A DNA stretch of 38,836 nucleotides, from assembly GCA_947259925.1 (NCBI GenBank), contig CAMYOG010000017.1, forward strand, positions 64,441-103,276, in the 5' to 3' direction. Below the pieces are notes generated by a model that made no database searches, had not been told where the DNA came from, and saw nothing but the letters and a program-made list of their open reading frames with translations. Position 1 is the stretch's first letter, and the number at the start of each line of letters is the position of its first letter. This document shows positions 27,531 through 33,809 of this stretch, one piece after another. This stretch comes from Thermoanaerobaculia bacterium (lineage in GTDB: Bacteria > Acidobacteriota > Thermoanaerobaculia > Multivoradales > JAHEKO01). The position numbers and the translations under genes are program-made.

Positions 27531-29210
27531 ATGTCGATGTCCGAGCTGTTTCGAGACCTGGACCCGAAGATCGCCGGTCCGCTTGAGCGAATCACCGAAG
27601 CGCTGAGAGCCGAGATCGGCACCCAGATCGACGGTGTCAGGCAAGACGTCCAGAGCCTGATCAGCGGCGAGGCTGTCGAGCCCGCTCCGCCACCGCCCGC
27701 TCCACCCGAAGAGCTCGACGCGCTCGAAGAGCTCAAGCACGCGGCCGCCGGCATCGATCGATCGACCAAGCAGGCAGCGATCCTCGACGCTCTGCTGGAA
27801 GGGGCGGGACGGTTCTCGTCGCGCGCCGCGTTCGTCCTGATTCGTGAGGACGGGCAGCGCTGCTGGGGCAGCCTCGGCTTCGACGACGCGAATCGCCAGA
27901 TGCAGGGCGCCTCCGTCGAGGTCCCCAACGGCGACTCGGCCTGGGCGCGCATCGAGGACGGCGCCGGAACCCACGGTCTGAGCGCCGACGAGTGCGCGGT
28001 CTTCTGCTCCCAGTTCGAGGTGACGGTGCCGAGCGTCGGAGCGCTCCTCCCGCTGTCGCTCGGCGACCATGTCGCCGGTTACCTCTACGCCGATCGGCTC
28101 GGCGACGATCCGCTCAACATCAGCGCGCTGCAGCTCCTGACCTTCGTCGCCGGACAGACCCTCGAGACGCTGCCGGTCCGCAAGCGCAACTCGACGCCCG
28201 CCCTGACCGTCGCGGCGGCAGGCGCCGTACCCGCGATCGAAGCGCCGGTCGCGCCACCGATCGAGCCGCCGCTCGAGCCGACCCCGGAGGTCGTCGAGCC
28301 GGCGGAGGAGGAGACCATCGAGCCGGCCGCCCCCGAAGAGGTATCCGACGCGGGCGTCGACGCCGAGGCGGTCGGCTTCCAGACCGAAGTAACTCCAGCA
28401 CCCGAGGTGCCCGAGACGATCCCGGTCGAGGTCGAGCCCGAGCTGGCGGAGCCCGAACCGGCGGTCGAGGCCGAGCCGGAAGCCGCTGTCGAGTTCGAGC
28501 CCGAGCCGGCGGTCGAAACCGAGCCCGAGCCGGCGGTCGAAGCCGAGCCGGAAGCCGCTGTCGAGATCGAGCCCGAGCCCGCGGTCGAGCCCGAGGCCCC
28601 TGCCGAGCTCGAGCTCGCCGAGGTTGAGGAGGTGGAGGTCGCCGAGGCCGAACCGATCGACGAAGCACCGGTCGAGGCGGTCGAGGAGGTCGCACCGGCC
28701 GAGGTCGAGCACGAGAGTCCGGGCGAGATGCCGGTCACGATGCCCGAGGAGGTCGTCGAGGCGCCGATCGCAGAAGAGGCAGCGCCCGAGCCGGCGATGG
28801 AAATGCCTCCGGTCGAGTCACCGCCGGCCGAGCCGGTAGCGCCGCCGGTATCGCCGCTCGCCACCGAAGGCACCTCCACCCAGGTCATGCCGCCCGACGA
28901 CGTGCGCGGCCCCGGCTGGGCGTTCACCACCTCGGAAGAGACCGAGGAGACTGGCGGCGAAGCCCTTCACGAAGAGGCTCGCCGGCTCGCTCGTCTCCTG
29001 GTCACCGAGATCAAGCTCTACAACGAAGAGCAGGTCGATCAGGGTCGACGGAGTGGTGACATCTACCGGCGCCTCCAAGAGGACATCGACCGCTCCCGTC
29101 AGATCTACGAAGATCGGATCGACGCCAACATCCGCAGCGACAACGACTACTTCAAAGACGCCCTGATCCGGATCCTGGCGGGAGGCGACGAGAGTCTCCT
29201 GGGCGTGTAG
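27531..29210 (+). CDS. GAF-domain protein with long Pro/Glu linker and conserved-looking C-terminal helix domain
   Basis: A 559-residue cytoplasmic protein with three parts. Residues 1-60 are helical. Residues about 75-215 look like a GAF domain (ILDALLEGAGRFSSRAAFVL, then ALLPLSLGDHVAGYLYADRL and LLTFVAGQTLETL). Residues about 220-455 are an extreme Pro/Glu/Ala/Val linker built from units such as EPEPAVEAEPEAAVE. Residues 470-559 form a charged helical domain with LARLLVTEIKLYNEEQV and YFKDALIRIL. A strong promoter and a GGTGGAGG ribosome-binding site precede the ATG. Function is unknown; a sensor or polar scaffold with an extended acidic spacer is an inference. Long antisense open frames across the linker are compositional artefacts. 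Confidence 0.75.
   Translation: MSMSELFRDLDPKIAGPLERITEALRAEIGTQIDGVRQDVQSLISGEAVEPAPPPPAPPEELDALEELKHAAAGIDRSTKQAAILDALLEGAGRFSSRAAFVLIREDGQRCWGSLGFDDANRQMQGASVEVPNGDSAWARIEDGAGTHGLSADECAVFCSQFEVTVPSVGALLPLSLGDHVAGYLYADRLGDDPLNISALQLLTFVAGQTLETLPVRKRNSTPALTVAAAGAVPAIEAPVAPPIEPPLEPTPEVVEPAEEETIEPAAPEEVSDAGVDAEAVGFQTEVTPAPEVPETIPVEVEPELAEPEPAVEAEPEAAVEFEPEPAVETEPEPAVEAEPEAAVEIEPEPAVEPEAPAELELAEVEEVEVAEAEPIDEAPVEAVEEVAPAEVEHESPGEMPVTMPEEVVEAPIAEEAAPEPAMEMPPVESPPAEPVAPPVSPLATEGTSTQVMPPDDVRGPGWAFTTSEETEETGGEALHEEARRLARLLVTEIKLYNEEQVDQGRRSGDIYRRLQEDIDRSRQIYEDRIDANIRSDNDYFKDALIRILAGGDESLLGV
28448..28605 (+). repeat. In-frame tandem repeats encoding Pro/Glu/Val/Ala units
   Basis: Imperfect in-frame repeats within the GAF-protein gene. 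The 24-base block at 28470-28493 recurs exactly at 28542-28565, a spacing of 72 bases or 24 codons, with variants between. They encode alternating EPE and AVE units. Such repeats can expand or contract by slippage, so linker length may vary between strains. Confidence 0.7.
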
Positions 29211-29230
29211 AGGCCGTCTCGCCGTAGCGG

Positions 29231-29236
29231 TATACT
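29231..29236 (+). promoter_or_regulatory. -10 box of the CAT-anticodon tRNA
   Basis: TATACT matches the -10 consensus at five of six positions and lies 25 bases before the mature tRNA 5' end. The hexamer 17 bases upstream (TAGAGG) is a poor -35 box, so the promoter call rests mainly on position. Confidence 0.45.
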
Positions 29237-29261
29237 GACCCTTCCCCGAGGAGGGAGGTAC

Positions 29262-29334
29262 GGGTCCATAGCTCAGCGGTTAGAGCATCCGGCTCATAAC
29301 CGGCAGGTCCCTGGTTCAAATCCAGGTGGACCCA
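29262..29334 (+). tRNA. tRNA with anticodon CAT (elongator Met, or Ile2 if lysidinylated)
   Basis: A complete 73-nt cloverleaf: acceptor GGGTCCA/TGGACCC with discriminator A, D loop AGCGGTTAGA, anticodon stem CCGG/CCGG around CTCATAA (anticodon 29295-29297), and T loop TTCAAAT on the stem CCTGG/CCAGG. CCA is not encoded. It is not an initiator tRNA, since the first base pair is G-C and the three G-C pairs of the initiator anticodon stem are not arranged in the usual way. Elongator Met and Ile2, which is read as isoleucine after TilS modification, cannot be separated by eye; several body positions resemble Ile2. Confidence 0.85.
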
Positions 29335-29369
29335 CATCTACGGATTGGCAAGTCGATGCTGAAGAACGG

Positions 29370-30134
29370 ATGGCCTTGGTCGGTGTGACTATGGAGCGGC
29401 CTTTAGATAGCGTCCTAGACCTTCAGAAGGCCCTCAACGAGCTGCAGCGAGCCGACGAGCGGCTCCACGGAATCCCCGAGTGGATGCAGGAGCTACACGA
29501 GCAGCACACCGCTCGCAAGGAAGAGATCGATGCGCTCGAGGCGTCGGTCGAGGAGGCCGCGAGCGAACGCCGCCTCGCCGAGGGCGAGGCACAAGCCGCA
29601 CAAGAGAAGCTCAAGACCTACCAGGAGCAGATCAGCAGCGTCCGCAATCAGCGCGAGTACGGAGCACTCCTGCAGGAGATGGACACCATCAAGGACACCA
29701 TCAAGACGCTCGAAGAGCAGGCGCTGACCGCGCTCGAGCGCCAGGAAGAGAGCCAGACCTCGCTCGGAGAGCTCAAGGAGGGCTTCCAGGAGCTCGACGA
29801 GCGCTATAAGGCGGAGCTCGAAAAGTGGGAAGCCGAGAAGCCGGAGGTGGCCGAGCAGGTGGAAGAGCTCAAGGGGCGTATCGCCGTGCTGCGAGAGCGG
29901 ATTCCGCCGTCGAGCCTCTCCCTCTTCGAGCGCGTTCTGGAGCGCCACGGCGGACAGGCCCTGGCCGAGGTGCGGACGATCGAGCGCGCCGGCCGTGGTC
30001 AGCAGATCTACTCGTGCGGCACCTGTAACTACCGGGTGCGCCCGCAGGCGGTGGTCGAGATCAGCAACTCCGGCAGCATCGTCTTCTGCGACAGCTGTAA
30101 GCGGATTCTCTACCTCGACGAAGCGACCGGGTAG
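29370..30134 (+). CDS. Coiled-coil protein with C4-type zinc ribbon (COG1579-like)
   Basis: A 254-residue protein of the CT398/COG1579 type. Residues about 10-185 are an almost continuous coiled coil rich in Glu, Gln, Arg and Leu, with the family signature SVRNQREYGALLQEMD in the first half. The C-terminal end carries a zinc ribbon with two cysteine pairs, CGTC and CDSC, separated by about 30 residues. Members are widespread and bind other proteins or nucleic acids, but no settled function is known. The start may be ATG 29370 or ATG 29391 (MERPLDSVLD); neither has a strong ribosome-binding site. It begins a same-strand run with yggS 6 bp downstream. Confidence 0.88.
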   Translation: MALVGVTMERPLDSVLDLQKALNELQRADERLHGIPEWMQELHEQHTARKEEIDALEASVEEAASERRLAEGEAQAAQEKLKTYQEQISSVRNQREYGALLQEMDTIKDTIKTLEEQALTALERQEESQTSLGELKEGFQELDERYKAELEKWEAEKPEVAEQVEELKGRIAVLRERIPPSSLSLFERVLERHGGQALAEVRTIERAGRGQQIYSCGTCNYRVRPQAVVEISNSGSIVFCDSCKRILYLDEATG

Positions 30135-30140
30135 CGAGAG

Positions 30141-30827
30141 ATGGTGGCGGAGCGGCTCGCCGACATCCGCGAGCGGATCGCGGCCGCCTGCGCGCGCGTG
30201 GGTCGCAGCCCCGACGAGATCACCCTGGTCGGGGCCGCCAAGAGACAGCCGATCGAGAAGATGCGAGCCGCGCGCGACGCGGGCCTGCGGGTGGTCGGCG
30301 AGAACCGCGTTCAGGAGGCCGAGGAGAAGCAGCCTCGGCTGCCCGGACTCGAGTGGCACCTGATCGGCCCGCTCCAGTCCAACAAGGCGAAGCGGGCCGC
30401 CAGCCTCTTCTCCGCCGTCCACTCGATCGACCGTCCGAAGATCGCGCGCGTTCTCGACCGCGAGGCTGCGCGTCTGGACAAGACCCTGCCCGGCTTCCTG
30501 GAGGTGAACGTGGGCCGCGAGGAGTCGAAGCACGGCTTCGATCCCGAGACCCTGACCGAGCAGGCGCGGCCGCTGGCGGAGCTCGAGGCGCTGCGGATCG
30601 TCGGCCTGATGGCGATCCCACCCTGGGAGACCGAGGCCCAGCGGGCGCGGGAGTGGTTTCGTCGGTTGCGCGAGCTACGCGACGAGGTCTGCTCGCGGCC
30701 CGAGTGGAGCACGTGCTCCGGCTGGCTGTCGATGGGGATGAGCGGCGACTTCGAGATCGCTATCGAGGAGGGCGCTACGCACGTCCGGGTCGGTACCTCG
30801 CTCTTCGGCGAGCGCCCCGCCGCCTGA
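30141..30827 (+). CDS. yggS: YggS family pyridoxal-phosphate homeostasis protein
   Basis: A 228-residue PLP-binding protein (PLPBP/YggS/PROSC) that keeps vitamin B6 and amino/keto-acid pools in balance. It has the TIM-barrel pattern of alanine racemase N-domains and the family motifs: VGAAKRQP with the PLP lysine at K34, VGENRVQEA, WHLIGPLQSNK, VNVGREESKHGF, LMAIPPW, and the phosphate-binding end SMGMSGDFEIAIEEGATHVR. VSK is the common form of the lysine motif; here it reads AAK, but the lysine is kept. It lies 6 bp after the zinc-ribbon gene and 39 bp before yggT; yggS-yggT pairing is widespread and supports both calls. Confidence 0.95.
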   Translation: MVAERLADIRERIAAACARVGRSPDEITLVGAAKRQPIEKMRAARDAGLRVVGENRVQEAEEKQPRLPGLEWHLIGPLQSNKAKRAASLFSAVHSIDRPKIARVLDREAARLDKTLPGFLEVNVGREESKHGFDPETLTEQARPLAELEALRIVGLMAIPPWETEAQRAREWFRRLRELRDEVCSRPEWSTCSGWLSMGMSGDFEIAIEEGATHVRVGTSLFGERPAA

Positions 30828-30866
30828 GCATCGCCGACGCGGGGCCGTGACAGAATCCGAGCGCCG

Positions 30867-31118
30867 ATGCGGGCGGTCATCCTCTTGCTCAACATCTACG
30901 CGTGGCTGGTGATCGCGCGAGCCCTCGCGTCCTGGTTCACGCACGACCTCGGCAACCCGATCATCCGCTTCCTCCACGAGGTCACCGAGCCGGTGCTCAA
31001 GCCGCTCCGCCAGGTGCTGTCGCCGGGGGGCGTCGGAGGCATCGACATCTCTCCGATCCTGGCGATCGTGCTGATCCAGATCGTCAAGTACGTGCTCCTG
31101 ACCCTCGCCAACCGGTGA
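30867..31118 (+). CDS. yggT: YggT family membrane protein
   Basis: An 83-residue protein with one YggT unit: a first hydrophobic helix (ILLLNIYAWLVIARALASWF), a loop with the family stretch HEVTEPVLKPLRQVL, then ISPILAIVLIQIVKYVLL as the second helix. Family members sit in the inner membrane and are linked to envelope integrity or division-site functions; in some bacteria the protein has two such units, here only one. It follows yggS by 39 bp. Its TGA stop overlaps the GTG start of the next small gene by three bases (GTGA), implying translational coupling. Confidence 0.92.
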   Translation: MRAVILLLNIYAWLVIARALASWFTHDLGNPIIRFLHEVTEPVLKPLRQVLSPGGVGGIDISPILAIVLIQIVKYVLLTLANR

Positions 31119-31399
31119 CGCTGCCCGCCGGGACCCGCCGGCTCTTCGCTCACTTCGCGCGCTCTCGCCCCGACCTCTCGGAGGACGAGCCGCTGATCGT
31201 CGAGCGCCTGCTCGAAGACGGCGATGGCGCCGACCTGCGCTGGTTGACCAGTGCGCTCTCCGAGCCGCAGCTCGCGGCCTGGTTCGAGGAGCGGGCCGCG
31301 CGCCGGCTCTCCGTTCGGAGCGCGGCGTTCTGGGGCATGGTGCTGGATCGGCCGCCCGCCCGCCGCGCACCGACGCGCGAGCAGCTATGGCCACTCTGA
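31115..31399 (+). CDS. Small antitoxin-like partner of an AbiEii-type nucleotidyltransferase
   Basis: A 94-residue protein starting with a GTG inside the yggT stop (GTGA overlap). It is charged and helical, with LIVERLLEDGDGADLRWLTS and ARRLSVRSAAFWGMVLDRP. This resembles the short proteins often encoded directly upstream of AbiEii/AbiGii-type toxins. Its last 13 bases overlap the start of the nucleotidyltransferase gene, the usual geometry of a toxin-antitoxin pair with the antitoxin first. I see no DNA-binding motif, so I cannot say whether it neutralises by binding the toxin or in another way. The assignment rests more on position and general pattern than on a strong domain match. Confidence 0.6.
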   Translation: MTLPAGTRRLFAHFARSRPDLSEDEPLIVERLLEDGDGADLRWLTSALSEPQLAAWFEERAARRLSVRSAAFWGMVLDRPPARRAPTREQLWPL

Positions 31400-32067
31400 A
31401 GCCCGACCACGAGAGCGGTCTGACCACGGAGGGGTTGGCCGCGGTCGCGACGATCGCATCGCGACCGTGGATCGAGGACTTCTATCTCGCCGGCTCGGCT
31501 GCCCTCGCGCTCTATCTCGGCCACCGCCCGGTGCGCGATCTCGATCTGATGGGACAGGCCAACCGCATCGCCGGCACCGACCGTCGCGACCTGCTCCAGG
31601 ACCTGCTCCTCGCCGACCCGGACTGCCGGGTCGAGACCGCTCGCGACGGCTACATGTTCGTGCGTCTCGGCAATCGGGCGGCGGTTCGGCTCTTCTACTA
31701 CCCGTACCCGCTGATCGATCCGGAGGAGGAGGCGTTGGGCCTGACCGTCGCGGCGGCGATCGACCTGGCCCTGATGAAGCTCGGCGCGATCATCTCGCGC
31801 GGGACCCGACGCGACTTCGTCGACCTCTACCTCCTCTGCCGGCGGCTGCCGCTGGCCGAGATCCTCAATCGGGCGGCCGACAAGTTCGGCCACGTCCGGG
31901 ACTTCCGGCTGCAGGCGCTCAAGGGGCTGGCGGACCTGACGCTGGTCGAGGGCGAGCCGATGCCCGCGCTCGGTCAGCCGCTCGAGTGGAGCGCGGTCGA
32001 GAGCTGGCTGCGTGACGAGGTACGCACCCTGGGCAGAGCCCACGTCGGCCTGGACCGGACCTCTTGA
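31387..32067 (+). CDS. AbiEii/AbiGii-type nucleotidyltransferase toxin
   Basis: A 226-residue protein with the DNA polymerase beta-like nucleotidyltransferase signature of AbiEii/MenT proteins: AGSAALALYLGHRPVRDLDL, with GS at 36-37 and the metal aspartates D51 and D53. A later conserved stretch ALMKLGAIISRGTRRDFVDL carries K131, D143 and D146. Family members add nucleotides to tRNA ends or other targets, and they act as toxins in growth arrest or phage defence when their antitoxin is lost. It overlaps the small upstream gene by 13 bp. Its stop shares TTGA with the start of the sulfatase fragment. The pair is embedded in the zinc ribbon-yggS-yggT run. Confidence 0.82.
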   Translation: MATLKPDHESGLTTEGLAAVATIASRPWIEDFYLAGSAALALYLGHRPVRDLDLMGQANRIAGTDRRDLLQDLLLADPDCRVETARDGYMFVRLGNRAAVRLFYYPYPLIDPEEEALGLTVAAAIDLALMKLGAIISRGTRRDFVDLYLLCRRLPLAEILNRAADKFGHVRDFRLQALKGLADLTLVEGEPMPALGQPLEWSAVESWLRDEVRTLGRAHVGLDRTS

Positions 32068-32468
32068 ACCGTCTGGCGCTACCGAGCGATGGCAGAAGCG
32101 AGATCGGGATCGACGTCGGCGCGGCGCTGATCGCCGCCGGCTGCGCCGGATCGCCCGAAGATTCCGGCCCACCGAACGTCGTCCTGATCGTCGTCGACGA
32201 CCTGAACACGCGCCTGGCGAGCTACGGCGACCCGCTCGCCCAAACGCCGAACATCGACCGCCTGGCCGCCCAGGGGGTGCGCTTCGATCGGGCCTACGTT
32301 CAGTTTCGGCTCTGCAACCCGTCGCGCACGTCGATGTTGAGCGGTCGCTATCCCGAGACCACGCGGGTGATGGGCAACAAGACGAGTCCACGCAGCACGC
32401 TCGGCCGGATCGACTTCCTGCCTGAGCGCTTCATGAGACACGGCTATCACGCGGTTGGCATCGGCTAG
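32064..32468 (+). pseudogene. Truncated sulfatase (N-terminal fragment)
   Basis: 134 codons covering only the first quarter of a formylglycine sulfatase of the iduronate/choline-sulfatase type. The N terminus has a lipobox-like AALIAAGC, then NVVLIVVDDLNTR with the metal aspartates (D45, D46), TPNIDRLAAQGVRF, and the maturation motif CNPSR (C84) that becomes formylglycine. Sulfatases need 400-550 residues, including later metal and substrate residues that are missing here. The frame stops at TAG where the family usually has GK after HAVGIG, and nothing sulfatase-like follows in any frame, so the rest has been lost. The TTG start overlaps the toxin stop. Confidence 0.75.
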
Positions 32469-32534
32469 ATAGATCATCGGGGCGGAATGACCGCGGGCCG
32501 TCGACGCCGCGGGCGACTAGCTAAACTAGGCCGC

Positions 32535-33809
32535 GTGCCCGACCTGCTGATCCACAACATCTCCGAGATCGCTTCGCCCACCGGCACTACCGCCCGTCGG
32601 GGTCCGGAGCAGGGGCGGGTGTGGCGGATCGCCGACGCCGAGGTCCTCTGTCGCGACGGGCGGATCGCCTTCGCCGGGTCCGGCGAGGAGCGACGCTCGC
32701 GGCTCGGTGACCTCGAGGGCGTCGAGCGGCTCGACGCCGGCGGCGGCACCGTGATCCCGGGATTCGTCGACCCCCACACCCACCTCCCGTGGGCGGGCAG
32801 CCGGGAACAGGAGTTCGCCCAGCGGCTGGCCGGGAAGACGTACATGGAGATCGCCGCTGCCGGTGGTGGCATCCTCTCCACCGTCAACGCGACCCGCACC
32901 GCTTCCGAGAAAGAGCTCGCTGCTCGGGTTTCGGAGCGGCTCGACTGGATGCTCGGCTGCGGTACGACGACCGCCGAGGCGAAGAGCGGTTACGGGCTGA
33001 GCACGGCCGACGAGCTGAAGCAGCTGCGCGCGATCCGCGCCGCCGCCGCGAGCCATCCGGTAGATCTCGTGCCGACCCTGATGGCGGCGCACGAGGTCCC
33101 GCCCGAGCACCGCGAGCAGCGCGAGCGGTATCTCGACCTGATCTGCGAGGAGATCATCCCGGCGGTCGCCGAGCAGGGGCTGGCGGTCTTCTCGGACGCC
33201 TTCTGCGAGCACGGTGTCTTCTCGGTCGACGAATCCCGCAGGGTCCTGGTCGCCGCCCGTGCGCACGGCATGCTGCCGCGCCTGCACGCCGACGAGTTCG
33301 TCGACTCCGGCGGCGCCGAGTTGGCCGCCGAGCTCGGCGCGCTGTCAGCCGATCACCTGATCGCGATCTCGGAAGCAGGCATCGACGCGATGGCCGCGGC
33401 GGGCATCATCGCCACTCTCCTTCCTGGCACCAGCTTCTTCCTGATGAAGCACACCTACGCACCCGCCCGGCGGATGATCGACGCGGGCGTTCCGATCGCG
33501 CTGGCGACCGACTGCAACCCGGGCTCGTCGTTCACCGAATCGATGCCGATGGTCTTCGTGCTCGCGGTCTTCGAGCTCGGGCTGTCGATCGAGGAGGCGC
33601 TGACCGGCGCGACGCTCAACGCTGCCTGCTCGCTCGGCCTGGGCGAGCGGATCGGCTCGGTCGAGTCGGGAAAGCAGGCCGACCTGGTGGTGCTCGATGC
33701 ACCCAACCTGCTGCACCTCGCCTACCACTACGGCGTCAATCTGGTGACGACGGTGGTCAAGGGCGGCGAGGTGGTCCACCGCGCCGGGCGCCGCGAGCGT
33801 ACAGCCTAG
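32535..33809 (+). CDS. hutI: Imidazolonepropionase
   Basis: HutI hydrolyses 4-imidazolone-5-propionate to N-formimino-glutamate, the third step of histidine degradation. The amidohydrolase barrel has DPHTHLPWAG with the metal histidines, the substrate loop GGGILSTVNATR, KSGYGLSTADELK, AAHEVPPEHR, FCEHGVFS, RLHADEF and the metal aspartate in ALATDCNPGSS. I chose GTG 32535 (VPDLLIHN), which gives 424 residues. ATG 32487 is in frame, but the 16 extra codons are arginine-rich and include CTA codons that real genes here avoid. No hutH, hutU or hutG is nearby. The TAG stop shares its CTAG with the stop of the convergent large protein. Confidence 0.95.
   Translation: MPDLLIHNISEIASPTGTTARRGPEQGRVWRIADAEVLCRDGRIAFAGSGEERRSRLGDLEGVERLDAGGGTVIPGFVDPHTHLPWAGSREQEFAQRLAGKTYMEIAAAGGGILSTVNATRTASEKELAARVSERLDWMLGCGTTTAEAKSGYGLSTADELKQLRAIRAAAASHPVDLVPTLMAAHEVPPEHREQRERYLDLICEEIIPAVAEQGLAVFSDAFCEHGVFSVDESRRVLVAARAHGMLPRLHADEFVDSGGAELAAELGALSADHLIAISEAGIDAMAAAGIIATLLPGTSFFLMKHTYAPARRMIDAGVPIALATDCNPGSSFTESMPMVFVLAVFELGLSIEEALTGATLNAACSLGLGERIGSVESGKQADLVVLDAPNLLHLAYHYGVNLVTTVVKGGEVVHRAGRRERTA

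Noticed and set aside
28448..28605. CRISPR-like or other non-coding repeat
   Set aside because: The repeats are in frame, encode Pro/Glu units and have no unique spacers.
26535..28712. Minus-strand open frame of 725 codons running through the GAF-protein gene
   Set aside because: Only the part after ATG 27320 is a real lipoprotein. The upstream part is antisense to the Pro/Glu repeats and has a Leu/Gly/Asp/Arg low-complexity composition produced by those repeats.
32461..32535. Sulfatase interrupted by a single K-to-TAG nonsense change
   Set aside because: No sulfatase-like sequence follows the TAG in any frame before hutI, so a point mutation alone does not explain the truncation.
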